Notes: generated by a model not told the origin, from the sequence alone. A DNA stretch of 64,000 nucleotides from Minisyncoccota bacterium (GCA_018657765.1 JABHWM010000018.1:248001-312000); one strand, 5' to 3'; shown: positions 1 to 8,870, numbered from the stretch's first letter. Made by a program: numbers and translations.

Positions 1-576
1 TTTCTTTATTAAATTATCAAGAGTTTCTTCTAAACCATAAATATCCATACCCCAATTATTTTCATCAGTAGCCGTAATAAATCTATCTGTTCCAATAATC
101 CTACCGCCCTTGGATACTGAATAATGAGTAAATCCAGAAGTAATCAAAGCAGCCCTATTACTAGAAAACTGTTTTAACCATTCCCTACCCATCCACATTA
201 AAAATAAATTTGATTCTGTACCACCAGAGCTAATATAACCTTCTACAGTAGAACTTGATGCATTGATTAATTTCTTTCCCCATTCAATAACTTCTTTTTC
301 TATTTTTCTTGAAAAATCTAGATTTTTTATTGTATAAACATTGCCCAAATTATTAAGAGATGCTCTAATACCAATAAAAGATGACCAAAGTGATTTTTTA
401 GTAATAGAACTACGTACTGCCCCCAAATTATTTTTTTCATTGAATTCTCGTTGTAAAAAATGATCAACAGCTAATAATTTAAAAAAAGTTTTAATAGAAT
501 TATTAAAATTAAACTTTAAAAAGTAACTCATTAACTTATCTAGAAATTGAGCTAATTTATACTTTATTCTTCTCAT
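1..576 (-). CDS. PLP-dependent (group II) decarboxylase-like protein, C-terminus outside the window
   Basis: Only the first 192 residues are inside the window; the frame is open at base 1. The segment SSGGTESNLF (residues 116-125) and the following THYSVSKGGRIIG (150-162) match the PLP-phosphate loop and ring-stacking histidine region of group II decarboxylases, the histidine/aromatic amino acid decarboxylase family. The PLP lysine lies beyond the window. The ATG at 576 is 10 bases downstream of the methyltransferase stop, so the two are probably co-transcribed. Substrate unknown; in this setting it could make an amine or aldehyde used to decorate a surface molecule, which is inference. Confidence 0.75.
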   Translation of the reverse strand, partial: MRRIKYKLAQFLDKLMSYFLKFNFNNSIKTFFKLLAVDHFLQREFNEKNNLGAVRSSITKKSLWSSFIGIRASLNNLGNVYTIKNLDFSRKIEKEVIEWGKKLINASSSTVEGYISSGGTESNLFLMWMGREWLKQFSSNRAALITSGFTHYSVSKGGRIIGTDRFITATDENNWGMDIYGLEETLDNLIKK

Positions 577-586
577 GATTTTTTAT

Positions 587-1300
587 CTATTTTTGAACTA
601 CTCCTAAACCAGATCCCGAAAAAGGAAGCTCGAAAGTTTGTTTTCCTTTTTTAAGTTTTTTCCACAATCTCCATACCCCATATTCACCCTCAGAATTTTT
701 TCCTTTAACTCCAATGTCATGAAAGGCCATTAGTCCATTACTTCTTAGCATAGGCCAAAAAAACTTATAATCAGTATTTGCACCTTTGTATGAATGATCA
801 CCATCTATATAAATATATTCATATCTATTAGATGCATATTTTTTTACAAATTCTGCAGTAGTTTGAACATATACAGAAATATGACCTCCTAAACCAAAAT
901 TTCTAAAAACATTTCTTCCTTCATCTGTTTTCCAAAACCCTACTCCTGTCCAGTGATTATCCTCATCTAACCCAAATCCTGCATCTACAAAATCTACCTG
1001 ACCAAATTTGTTATCCTTACAAGCTTGAGCTAAGATAGCTGGAATATAACCATGCCTAGAACCAACACAAAGCACTCTCTTTGGTTTTAATAAACGCAGC
1101 ATGCCATAGTGATACCAACCATAACCAAGATCTGAATTTTCTATATTTGACTCATGACCATATTCATCAGCATGAAAATGCTTCATTAATTTTTTTATAT
1201 TACTTTCATTAACAAAAGAATCTGACTTTTTTATAAATCCCATTAAAAATAATGATTTACCTATTTTTTTCTTTATTTTAATAAATAATTTTTTTTTCAT
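587..1300 (-). CDS. Class I SAM-dependent methyltransferase (Methyltransf_24 / cephalosporin-hydroxylase-like)
   Basis: The 237-residue protein has a Rossmann methyltransferase core. RVLCVGSRHGYIPAIL (75-90) is motif I, DFVDAG (103-108) ends strand 2, and YIYIDGDHSYKGANTDYKFF (162-181) with the later GLMAFHDI is the IDGDHSY signature of methyltransferases and CmcI-like proteins acting on sugars and secondary metabolites. It has no export signal and a basic N-terminus. It lies between the nucleoside hydrolase and the decarboxylase on the same strand with about 10-base gaps. The acceptor cannot be deduced; a glycan or exported small molecule fits the neighbourhood. Confidence 0.7.
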   Translation of the reverse strand: MKKKLFIKIKKKIGKSLFLMGFIKKSDSFVNESNIKKLMKHFHADEYGHESNIENSDLGYGWYHYGMLRLLKPKRVLCVGSRHGYIPAILAQACKDNKFGQVDFVDAGFGLDEDNHWTGVGFWKTDEGRNVFRNFGLGGHISVYVQTTAEFVKKYASNRYEYIYIDGDHSYKGANTDYKFFWPMLRSNGLMAFHDIGVKGKNSEGEYGVWRLWKKLKKGKQTFELPFSGSGLGVVQK

Positions 1301-1310
1301 AATTTATTGT

Positions 1311-2261
1311 TTAATTATATTCGAAAATTACTTTAACTATCTTCCAAAATTTTTCTATATCTATATTTACAGCTACTCTTAATTTAACTAAATCATCATT
1401 ATTACTAACTTGATGCTCTTTTCTAAGTACAGGAATAATTAATCCATTATTATTTTCTATACTTTCTAAAGAGATAACTTGATCAGTAAATGTAGCGATA
1501 TTAGGGTAAACAGCAATAACTGTTGTTACTAAATCATGAATAGCAGCTCCTTTATAAATTATTTTTTCTTTATTAAGGCCAGAAAAAACTTCTTTTTTTT
1601 GATCAATATAAAAATCACAGTAAGATGTCATGAGTTTTTTTAAAGATTTAGATTTTAGTTTTCTAAGATGCTTTCGATTAAACTGAATTTTATCTGTTAA
1701 ATTTAATGGAATTAAATACTTTTTTATATTAGAAGTAAGAACTTTTTTAGCTGCCTCTGGATCCCAATAAAAATTAGCTTCTGCAACAGAAGTTGCATTC
1801 CCTGGATAAAATAAAGACCCACCCATAATAAAAGCTTCCTTGATTCTATCAGGTGATTTTAAAACAACTTTTGAGAGATTGGTCAAAGGGCCAACTGAAA
1901 CATAAGTATATTTATTTTTATCATCTTTTTGAAAAAAAGTAATATTTTTATAATTAAATATTTTTTTTATTAAACTAGTTTTGGGTTTTAAACTAATATC
2001 TGTCCATAGATCTCCATGAATATCAAAACCATGAAAATGGTAATTCCTTTTAAGAGGCTTACCTGATCCCGTTATGACATTAGCTTCAAAATTATTTTCA
2101 GATAAGAATCTATTGACTCTATTAGCAACCATTTCTAGAGAATAATTACCATAAGAAGTAATTATTTTATCCAATGAATTTTTTTTATTTTTTAACAAAA
2201 AAAATAAAGCCAATAAATCATCAGCTCCTGCATCAGTATCAAAAATTAGTTTCTTTTTCAT
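1311..2261 (-). CDS. Inosine/uridine-preferring nucleoside hydrolase family protein
   Basis: The family hydrolyses the N-glycosidic bond of ribonucleosides. The Ca-binding motif DTDAGADD is at residues 8-15, a GN pair at 38-39, MGGSLFYPGN at 147-154, AEANFYWDPEAA at 160-171 and the catalytic-site pair HD at 242-243. All signature blocks are present and the 316-residue length is normal, so it is probably active. Its ATG shares one base with the stop of the upstream ABC ATPase gene (TAATG), which implies translational coupling. A purine/pyrimidine salvage enzyme in a glycan-export cluster is unexpected. It may act on another N-glycoside, which is inference. Confidence 0.8.
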   Translation of the reverse strand: MKKKLIFDTDAGADDLLALFFLLKNKKNSLDKIITSYGNYSLEMVANRVNRFLSENNFEANVITGSGKPLKRNYHFHGFDIHGDLWTDISLKPKTSLIKKIFNYKNITFFQKDDKNKYTYVSVGPLTNLSKVVLKSPDRIKEAFIMGGSLFYPGNATSVAEANFYWDPEAAKKVLTSNIKKYLIPLNLTDKIQFNRKHLRKLKSKSLKKLMTSYCDFYIDQKKEVFSGLNKEKIIYKGAAIHDLVTTVIAVYPNIATFTDQVISLESIENNNGLIIPVLRKEHQVSNNDDLVKLRVAVNIDIEKFWKIVKVIFEYN

Positions 2262-2998
2262 TAATTTTTCTTATTTTTACTATTCAAGTAGTTTTTAACT
2301 ACTTTATATTTACCATCTTCTCTAATTCTTCCTTTATCTACCCATATAAATCTTTTTGCATGACTTTTTAAAAAAGGTAACCAATGAGAAACTAAAATTA
2401 TAGTTTTATTTTGTTTCAAAAATTCATTTATTTTTTTATCACACTTTGCTTGAAAATAATCATCTCCAACATAAATTCCTTCATCTAAAATAAAAATATC
2501 TGGATCTGAAAAAGCTGCTACCGAAAAACCAAGACGCAACTTCATTCCTTGAGAATAAGTGTACAAGGGAGCATCTATAAAACTCCCTAACTCTGCAAAT
2601 TCAACAATTTTCTTATAACTTTTTTTTATTTCAGATTTTTTCATTCCTATTAACATTCCGTTAATAAAAATATTTTCTTCTCCAGTTAAATCTGGATGAA
2701 ATCCAGCCTCCAGATCAATTAAGGAGCTAATTTTTCCAAACAAAGAAACTTTACCAGAAGTTGGTTCTGTAATTCCAGTAATCACTTTCAGAAGAGTTGT
2801 TTTGCCAGCTCCATTAGAACCAACAATACCAATTTTTTCTCCTTTATTTATCTTTAAAGATATTTTTTTTAGAGCTGTAAATTTTTCTTTATAACCTCTT
2901 TTTAAAATATTTTCTATAAAAGTTGGTTTTTCATGACTAATAGTATACTTTTTAGTAACATTTTTTAGTTCTATTGATAAATTAACTTTTTTTTTCAT
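2261..2998 (-). CDS. ABC transporter ATP-binding protein, polysaccharide export type (Wzt/TagH-like)
   Basis: The protein (245 residues from the ATG at 2998) has Walker A GSNGAGKT (60-67), signature YSQGM (148-152) and Walker B IFILDEG (168-174). The signature and the short GFHPDLTGEEN segment after the Q-loop are typical of Wzt/KpsT/TagH ATPases that drive polysaccharide or teichoic-acid export. It ends soon after the nucleotide-binding domain and lacks the C-terminal carbohydrate-binding domain of O9a-type Wzt. A TTG start at 3010 is possible but would overlap the permease; the ATG lies two bases after the permease stop. It pairs with the ABC-2 permease upstream. Confidence 0.88.
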   Translation of the reverse strand: MKKKVNLSIELKNVTKKYTISHEKPTFIENILKRGYKEKFTALKKISLKINKGEKIGIVGSNGAGKTTLLKVITGITEPTSGKVSLFGKISSLIDLEAGFHPDLTGEENIFINGMLIGMKKSEIKKSYKKIVEFAELGSFIDAPLYTYSQGMKLRLGFSVAAFSDPDIFILDEGIYVGDDYFQAKCDKKINEFLKQNKTIILVSHWLPFLKSHAKRFIWVDKGRIREDGKYKVVKNYLNSKNKKN

Positions 2999-3000
2999 TA

Positions 3001-3819
3001 TTAAACCCAATCATCAAAAAATTTACTCTCCCTGAAAAAAACATTGATCCCTAAAATAAAAAATATAAAAGTTATTATTAAGCTTATTGCAATAAATAAA
3101 AAGTTAGTAGGCTCTAAGCCCAATAAGGTACTTTGAAATCCCTCAATAATAGCTACTATTGGATTTATATAAAAAATAAGATGTAAATAACTTGGTAATA
3201 AATCCAAAGTATAGATTATGGGTGTTGCATAAAACCATAATGGTAGAAATGCTTTAACTATAAAATTGATATCTCTATATTTTGTATTTAAAGAAGAAAA
3301 TAAAAGAGATAACCCACCAAGTAAAAATACTAACCAAATTATAAAAGGTATTATTTTGATAAAATTTATTATATATAAGATAAGCTGAATAAAATTAAAA
3401 TCTTCGAAAAATACTTTATCTCCAATTAAAATAGACATCAATAATAATAGTGAGACTAAAAAATGAAACAAGTCAGATAATATTATGGAAAAAGGTATTA
3501 TTTCTTTTGGAAAGCTAGATTTTTTAATAATAGATCTCTCATAAACAATACTAGAGGTAGTTTTTTCTAAAGAAATAGAAAAAAAGTTCCAAGGCAGCAA
3601 ACCTGTAAACAAAAAAAGAAAATAGTTATCTATATTTACAGGAATAAAAAATTGAAATACAAGCCCAATAAAAAACATCTGTAATAATGGGTTCATTAGA
3701 ATCCATACAAAACCTAGGTATGCATTTTTATACCTTGCCTTGATTTCTTTATTTGTCATTAACAATAAAAGTTCTAACCAATATTTTTTTTCTGCTGATA
3801 TTTTAAAAAATAGTTTCAT
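3001..3819 (-). CDS. ABC-2 type transporter permease, polysaccharide export (Wzm/TagG-like)
   Basis: The product (272 residues from the ATG at 3819) has about six membrane helices. Its N-terminus, with KEIKARYKNAYLGFVWILMNPL, is the cytoplasmic motif leading into helix 1 of O-antigen and teichoic-acid export permeases (LxxRYRxSxLGxLWxxLxPL). An ATG-less upstream extension to 3891 would overlap the SGNH gene and lacks the family pattern, so it was rejected. With the adjacent ATPase it should form an inner-membrane exporter for a lipid-linked glycan or related molecule. Its cargo is presumably made or modified by the flanking enzymes. Confidence 0.85.
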   Translation of the reverse strand: MKLFFKISAEKKYWLELLLLMTNKEIKARYKNAYLGFVWILMNPLLQMFFIGLVFQFFIPVNIDNYFLFLFTGLLPWNFFSISLEKTTSSIVYERSIIKKSSFPKEIIPFSIILSDLFHFLVSLLLLMSILIGDKVFFEDFNFIQLILYIINFIKIIPFIIWLVFLLGGLSLLFSSLNTKYRDINFIVKAFLPLWFYATPIIYTLDLLPSYLHLIFYINPIVAIIEGFQSTLLGLEPTNFLFIAISLIITFIFFILGINVFFRESKFFDDWV

Positions 3820-3850
3820 TGAATAGTATTTTAACAAAATTAATAGAATT

Positions 3851-4822
3851 CTAAGGACATGTTTTACGTATATCTTCTTTAATAGATTCAAAAATAGAAT
3901 TTTTTATTGTTTCATGACCATCTCTATTGGGGTGTGTATCTAATAATATTTCTCCATTTTCAAAAATACTAGGAATAACCAATCTAAAATCCATAAAAGG
4001 ATAATCATTTAATCTGATATTTATTGCCTCATTTCTATCTTTAATAGAAAAATCTCTACTAAAACCAAAAAAAATAACTTTATTATTATCAATAACTTTA
4101 AAGAATGAATCTAAATAAGAATTTATTTTATTAGACAAATCAGTTATTTTGTATTGTTTTTTTATAGTATCTGTAGCTTTATTCCAACAGAATCCATGAG
4201 CATTTTTCTCTTCTTCTGAATAGAGACTGCTCTCTTTACAATCATTTAAGATTGGTTGCATTAACTCTATATAACGATAATAACCTTCGCCACTTTCCAA
4301 CCAAACCACTAAATCTGGATTATATTTTTTACCTTTTCTTTCATACCTCTCTGTAATATAAGGCAAATCATATCCTGATACACCCAAATTAATAACTTCA
4401 AAAGTTTTATTTGGACACAAATCTGTTGAGTTATTTAGCTCATCTTCTAGAAGTTCTGTCCAGTTTTGAAAAGTATTAATAAATAAACCAAAAGTAAAAG
4501 AATCTCCTAAAGCAATTATTCTAATTACATCTTCTTTCTTCTCTATTTCATAATTATATCGCTCATTTAATCCATCATTATTGTATGTATAAATAGCTTT
4601 CTCTTCTAACCATTCTGGTTGATCTTCCTCTGTTATGTTGGGCTTTAATTCATAGTAATACTTAAACTCAGAATCTATATTAATCTCGATATTATCTGAA
4701 TTTAATTCAGCTACAATTGGATCCTTTTTTACAAAATGGTAATATCTATAAAGAAAAAATCCACCAACTATAAATTCTAGGATTATTATTAGCAGTAGAA
4801 TTGTTTTTTTAAAAAAAATCAT
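3851..4822 (-). CDS. Membrane-anchored SGNH/GDSL hydrolase-like protein, copy 1 of 3
   Basis: The 323-residue protein has one N-terminal membrane helix (about 6-28), then an SGNH-hydrolase fold with the catalytic domain predicted outside. Block I is GDSFTFG (106-112), block II is NLGVSGYD, and block V is DTHPNRDGHETI near the C-terminus, giving the Ser and Asp-His residues. The block III region reads LESGEG where the other two copies read ESNSG, so it may lack the oxyanion Asn. It is closely similar to the next two genes at DNA level as well. Such hydrolases commonly act as O-acetyl transferases or esterases on glycans. SxtL-type GDSL proteins sit beside carbamoyltransferases, as here. Confidence 0.78.
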   Translation of the reverse strand: MIFFKKTILLLIIILEFIVGGFFLYRYYHFVKKDPIVAELNSDNIEINIDSEFKYYYELKPNITEEDQPEWLEEKAIYTYNNDGLNERYNYEIEKKEDVIRIIALGDSFTFGLFINTFQNWTELLEDELNNSTDLCPNKTFEVINLGVSGYDLPYITERYERKGKKYNPDLVVWLESGEGYYRYIELMQPILNDCKESSLYSEEEKNAHGFCWNKATDTIKKQYKITDLSNKINSYLDSFFKVIDNNKVIFFGFSRDFSIKDRNEAINIRLNDYPFMDFRLVIPSIFENGEILLDTHPNRDGHETIKNSIFESIKEDIRKTCP

Positions 4823-4829
4823 ATAAAAA

Positions 4830-5801
4830 TTAAAAACAAATTTCTTCTAAATCAAACTTAATAGATTCAAAAATAGCATCCTTTATTGTTTCATGACCTT
4901 CCTTGTTTGGATGACCATCTAATAATAGATAATCTAATTCCCATATATCAGGAATAATCTTCCTAAATTCCATTAAAGGATAAGTAGTTAACCTCAAATT
5001 AAGAGCTTCAGTATAATCTTTAGATAAAGATAAACTCTCAAAACCAAAAAAAATGGTTTTTTCTATATCTGCATTTTTAAAAAATTTTTCAAAAAACATA
5101 TTATTTATTTTGGCTAAACCATCTAATCCATATTTATCTTCTAATTCTTTATCTGCCTGATAATAACACTCTCCATAAGAGAACATGTCTAGCTTCACAC
5201 CAGAACTATTATTAGCACATTCTCTTACCAATGCTTCTGATAATTCTTTATTCCTAAAAAATCCAGAATTGCTTTCAAACCAAACCACTAAATCTGGATT
5301 ATATTTTTTACCTTTTCTTTCATACCTCTCTGCAATATAAGAAACGTCATATCCACCAATTCCCAAGTTAATAACTTCAAAAGTTTTATCAGGACATAAA
5401 TCTGTTGAGTTATTTAATTCATCCTCCAATAACTCTGTCCAATTAAATGAAGTGCTTATAAAATGTCCAAAAGTAAAGGAATCTCCTAAAGTAATTATTC
5501 TAAAAACACCTTCTTTTTTTTCTATTTCATAGTTATATCGCTCATTTAATCCATCATTGTTATATGTATAAATAGCTTTCTCTTCTAACCATTCTGGCTG
5601 ATCTACCTCTGTTATGTTGGGCTTTAATTCATAGTAATACTTAAGTTCAGAATCTATATTAATCTCGATATTTTCTGAATTTAATTCAACCACAGTTGGA
5701 TCTACCTTAGATAAACCATAATATTTATAAAGAAAAAATCCACCAATTATAAATTCTAGGATTATTATTATTAATAGAATTATTTTTTTAAAAAAGGTCA
5801 T
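4830..5801 (-). CDS. Membrane-anchored SGNH/GDSL hydrolase-like protein, copy 2 of 3
   Basis: This 323-residue paralogue of copies 1 and 3 has an N-terminal helix (about 5-27), GDSFTFG at 106-112, NLGIGGYD in block II, FESNSGFF in the block III region and DGHPNKEGHETI at the C-terminus, so the expected SGNH residues are present. The segment from about residue 60 to 130 is nearly identical in all three copies, while the region between about 180 and 290 differs. That pattern suggests the same chemistry with changed substrate recognition. The gaps of 7 bases to both neighbours place it in the same operon. Confidence 0.78.
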   Translation of the reverse strand: MTFFKKIILLIIIILEFIIGGFFLYKYYGLSKVDPTVVELNSENIEINIDSELKYYYELKPNITEVDQPEWLEEKAIYTYNNDGLNERYNYEIEKKEGVFRIITLGDSFTFGHFISTSFNWTELLEDELNNSTDLCPDKTFEVINLGIGGYDVSYIAERYERKGKKYNPDLVVWFESNSGFFRNKELSEALVRECANNSSGVKLDMFSYGECYYQADKELEDKYGLDGLAKINNMFFEKFFKNADIEKTIFFGFESLSLSKDYTEALNLRLTTYPLMEFRKIIPDIWELDYLLLDGHPNKEGHETIKDAIFESIKFDLEEICF

Positions 5802-5808
5802 ATAAAAA

Positions 5809-6768
5809 TTAAAAACAAATTTCTTTTAAATCAAACTTAATAGATTCAAAAATAGCATCCTTTATTGTTTCATGACCTTCCTTGTTTGGATGACCGTCTG
5901 CAAACACTTGTTTTAAATTATAAACACTAGGAACAATTTGTCTAAATTCCATTAAAGGATAACTTTTAATTCTTAATTCAGAAGCATTAAAATCTTTTTC
6001 TAATAAAGAACTTCTATCAAATCCAAAAAATATAGCTTTATTAAAATCCACCATATTAAAAAATATATCAAAAAAAGCATTGTTTTTTCTAGCTATACCA
6101 TCCAACCCATATTTACTTTCCAACTCATCTTTTGCTTGCTGAAAACATGATTCATAAACAGAAGGAGATTTATCTTCAAAATCTTTCACACAATTTTCTA
6201 TTAATGGTCTCCATAATTCTTGATTCCTAAAAAAACCAGAGTTACTTTCCAACCAAACCACTAAATCTGGATTATATTTTTGCCCCCTTCTTTTATACCC
6301 CTCTACAATATAAGGAACATCATAACCATGTACACCTAAATTAATAACTTCAAAAGTTTTATTGGGACACAGATCTGTTGAGTTATTTAACTCATCCTCC
6401 AGTAATTCTGTCCAATTTTGAAAAGTATTAACATACAAACCAAAAGTAAAAGAATCTCCCAAAGTAATTATTCTAATTACATCTTCTTTCTTCTCTATTT
6501 CATAATTATATCGCTCATTTAATCCATCATTGTTATATGTATAAACAGCTTTTTCCTCTAACCAATCTGGTTGATCTACCTCGATAGTATAAGATTTTAG
6601 TTCCCAAAAATATTCAAATTCAGAGTCTGTATTAACTTCAATATTTTCTGAATTTAATTCAGCTACAATTGGATCCTTTTTTGCAAAATGGTAATATCTA
6701 TAAAGAAAAAATCCACCAACAATGAATTCTAGAATTATTATTATTAACAAGGTTATTTTTTTTATCAT
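5809..6768 (-). CDS. Membrane-anchored SGNH/GDSL hydrolase-like protein, copy 3 of 3
   Basis: The 319-residue paralogue has an N-terminal helix (about 4-26), the block I GDSFTFG at about residue 104, NLGVHGYD in block II, LESNSGFF in the block III region and DGHPNKEGHETI in block V. It is first of the three in transcription order and lies 4 bases after the carbamoyltransferase stop. Its C-terminal third resembles copy 2 more than copy 1, so copies 2 and 3 are probably the more recent pair. Likely an extracytoplasmic esterase or acyltransferase acting on the same product as the carbamoyltransferase, which is inference. Confidence 0.78.
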   Translation of the reverse strand: MIKKITLLIIIILEFIVGGFFLYRYYHFAKKDPIVAELNSENIEVNTDSEFEYFWELKSYTIEVDQPDWLEEKAVYTYNNDGLNERYNYEIEKKEDVIRIITLGDSFTFGLYVNTFQNWTELLEDELNNSTDLCPNKTFEVINLGVHGYDVPYIVEGYKRRGQKYNPDLVVWLESNSGFFRNQELWRPLIENCVKDFEDKSPSVYESCFQQAKDELESKYGLDGIARKNNAFFDIFFNMVDFNKAIFFGFDRSSLLEKDFNASELRIKSYPLMEFRQIVPSVYNLKQVFADGHPNKEGHETIKDAIFESIKFDLKEICF

Positions 6769-6772
6769 AACC

Positions 6773-8479
6773 CTAATTTTTCTTACATATAAACTGATCT
6801 ATCACTAAATAATCAATATCAGTATGAAGAAAACAATTTACAGCATCCTCTGGAGAACAAACAATAGGTTCTCCTCGAACATTAAAAGAGGTATTAATAA
6901 TAATGGGAACTCCTGTTATTTTTTCATATTCTTCAATAAGTTCGTAATATAATTTATTGTCTTTTCTTGCTAAAGTCTGCAATCTCCCACTACCATCTAC
7001 GTGAGTTACTGCTGGAACCTGTTTTTTACCGATTTCTTTAAAAGGATAAACCATCAGCATATATTTGGCTGAAACAGATAAGTTTTTATCAGATTCAAAA
7101 TATTTTTCTGTGTATTCTTCAAGAATAACTGGAGCAAAAGGACGAAACATCTCTCTTTTTTTGACTTTTGCATTAATAATATCTCTCATTTCTGTTGTTG
7201 TAGCATCAGCCAAAATACTTCTATTTCCCAAAGCCCTTGGCCCCCACTCCATTCTTCCTTGAAACCAACCAATTACTTTTTGGTTTTTAATCTTTTTTGC
7301 AACATTTTTTGTAAGCTTTTTCTTATCTTTAAAAAAAGTATAAGAAATATTCATCTTTTTTAAAGTTTTTTCTATTTCATACCATGAATATCCTGGACCA
7401 AGATAAGGATTGAATTTTTTCCATTGAATAGGGTGTTTATCTTTTTGAGCAGTTACATACAAAGCTGCTCCCATAGATGCCCCCGCATCACTAGGATCTG
7501 TGGGAATATATAGATTTTTAAAAGGTGTTTGAGAAATAATCTTTCCATTTAATACAGAATTAAGAGCAACACCCCCTGAAAAACAAAGATTAGGTGTTTT
7601 ATACTTTTTATATGCTGCTTTAAGCATATTAATAACAACTTCTTCTAGTTTTTTCTGTAAAGCTGCTGCTATGTCTTCATGATATTTATAAGCTTTACTT
7701 TCTGGCTTTCTAGGCTTATGTCCAAACAACTTTACTAACTCCTTGGAGAACATTCGCTTATTAGACCAATCAAAATCAAAGTACTTTTGATTGAGTTGAT
7801 AACTACCATCTGAAAATTGAGTAACAAGCTCATCAAATTTCTCTTTATACGGCTGTGGATCACCATAAGCCGCTAAACCCATAACCTTATACTCTGAATT
7901 ATTAGCATCAAACCCAAGGTAAGTAGTTAAAGTGCTATAAAGTAATCCTAAAGAGTGAGGAAATGAAATTTCTTGATCAATTTTTATGTTTTTTCCTTTA
8001 CCTATTCCCAAAGTAGTAGTAGCCCATTCACCTACTCCATCTACTGTAAGAATAGCTGCTTTTTTAAAACCAGAAAGATAATAAGCGCTAGATGCATGAG
8101 AAAGATGATGTGAAGAATAATAAATTTTTCCGTGATAATTAAGTTCTTCTTTTAGAATCTTTTCTATCTGAAGTTTTTGATCAAATAGTTCTGGAATAGA
8201 TGATAAGGCCAAAGGCAAACTTTTGGGGAAATTTTGTAAATGTTGACTAATAGTTCTCTCAAACTTAACAATAGGTTTTTCATAAAAAACAACAGCATCA
8301 ATCTCGTTAATTGCTCCACCCAATTCTTTAAGACAATAGTCTATAGTTTTAAAAGGAAAACTTTTATCATGTTTTTTCCTAGTAAAACGTTCTTCTGCCC
8401 CAGCTGCTTTTATAACTCCATCAGTAATAAGACAAGCTGCAGAGTCATGATAATAACAAGAGATACCTAAAATATTCAT
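6773..8479 (-). CDS. O-carbamoyltransferase (NodU/CmcH/SxtI-like)
   Basis: The 568-residue protein has both domains of the family, which moves carbamoyl from carbamoyl phosphate to hydroxyl groups of sugars, antibiotics or toxins through a carbamoyl-AMP intermediate. The N-terminal Kae1/YgjD-like domain begins MNILGISCYYHDSAA and carries the metal-binding HHLSH (124-128) and TVDGVGEW (145-152). The C-terminal domain has WFQGRMEWGPRALGNRS, the diagnostic block of NodU/TobZ-like enzymes. It is full length. The immediate downstream SGNH genes and upstream SxtJ/SxtK-like small genes make this a recognisable O-carbamoylation module. Confidence 0.92.
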   Translation of the reverse strand: MNILGISCYYHDSAACLITDGVIKAAGAEERFTRKKHDKSFPFKTIDYCLKELGGAINEIDAVVFYEKPIVKFERTISQHLQNFPKSLPLALSSIPELFDQKLQIEKILKEELNYHGKIYYSSHHLSHASSAYYLSGFKKAAILTVDGVGEWATTTLGIGKGKNIKIDQEISFPHSLGLLYSTLTTYLGFDANNSEYKVMGLAAYGDPQPYKEKFDELVTQFSDGSYQLNQKYFDFDWSNKRMFSKELVKLFGHKPRKPESKAYKYHEDIAAALQKKLEEVVINMLKAAYKKYKTPNLCFSGGVALNSVLNGKIISQTPFKNLYIPTDPSDAGASMGAALYVTAQKDKHPIQWKKFNPYLGPGYSWYEIEKTLKKMNISYTFFKDKKKLTKNVAKKIKNQKVIGWFQGRMEWGPRALGNRSILADATTTEMRDIINAKVKKREMFRPFAPVILEEYTEKYFESDKNLSVSAKYMLMVYPFKEIGKKQVPAVTHVDGSGRLQTLARKDNKLYYELIEEYEKITGVPIIINTSFNVRGEPIVCSPEDAVNCFLHTDIDYLVIDQFICKKN

Positions 8480-8481
8480 AA

Positions 8482-8700
8482 TTAATATTGCTTTTCTAAA
8501 TTAATTTTTTTAGTTTTTTTCCAAGAAGACTTGCTGAAAGATTTATTCAAAAATGATTTTCCAACAAATATAGCGACAAATCTAGTTATTCCAATTCCTA
8601 GAAGATAGAATAATAAGGAAACAATAAAGTTAATAACTTTAAATAGATTTTTTTGAAAGTTTTTAAAATGAGTAGATGCTTTACTAAAAAATAACTTCAT
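8482..8700 (-). CDS. Small SxtJ-like membrane protein
   Basis: A 72-residue protein with a hydrophobic stretch at about 24-44 followed by a basic tail. The segment LFYLLGIGITRFVAIFVGKSFL resembles the C-terminal part of SxtJ-family proteins, which accompany carbamoyltransferase genes. The usual family length is nearly double, so this is either a short variant or only a distant relative. It ends 2 bases before the carbamoyltransferase start and is surely co-expressed with it. Role unknown; possibly a membrane adaptor for the modification enzymes. Confidence 0.55.
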   Translation of the reverse strand: MKLFFSKASTHFKNFQKNLFKVINFIVSLLFYLLGIGITRFVAIFVGKSFLNKSFSKSSWKKTKKINLEKQY

Positions 8701-8729
8701 AAGATTAGGTTTTATTACCTATAACATAT

Positions 8730-8870
8730 TTATAACATATAAATAAAAGGACTGACTGCCGAAGAAGATGAAAAAACAACTAAAAAGCCAAATATAATAA
8801 ATACAATAACTGGTGGAATAAGCCACCATTTTTTATTTTCTATAAGAAATGAAATTAATTCTTTGAACAT
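8730..8870 (-). CDS. DUF5989/SxtK-like small membrane protein, 46 residues
   Basis: A short reading frame starts at the ATG at 8870 and encodes 46 residues: FLIENKKWWLIPPVIVFI, then a membrane helix, then SSAVSPFIYML. The WWLxPxxV helix followed by a SAVxPFIY ending is the DUF5989 pattern, seen next to SxtJ and NodU-type carbamoyltransferases. It is the first gene of the minus-strand cluster, and its start is 82 bases from the divergent GT-C-like gene, so the cluster promoter probably lies at 8871-8950. The function of the family is not known. Confidence 0.7.
   Translation of the reverse strand: MFKELISFLIENKKWWLIPPVIVFIIFGFLVVFSSSSAVSPFIYML

Noticed and set aside
3820..3891. Upstream extension of the ABC-2 permease
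   Set aside because: It would overlap the SGNH gene and lacks the motif spacing of the family; the ATG at 3819 fits better.
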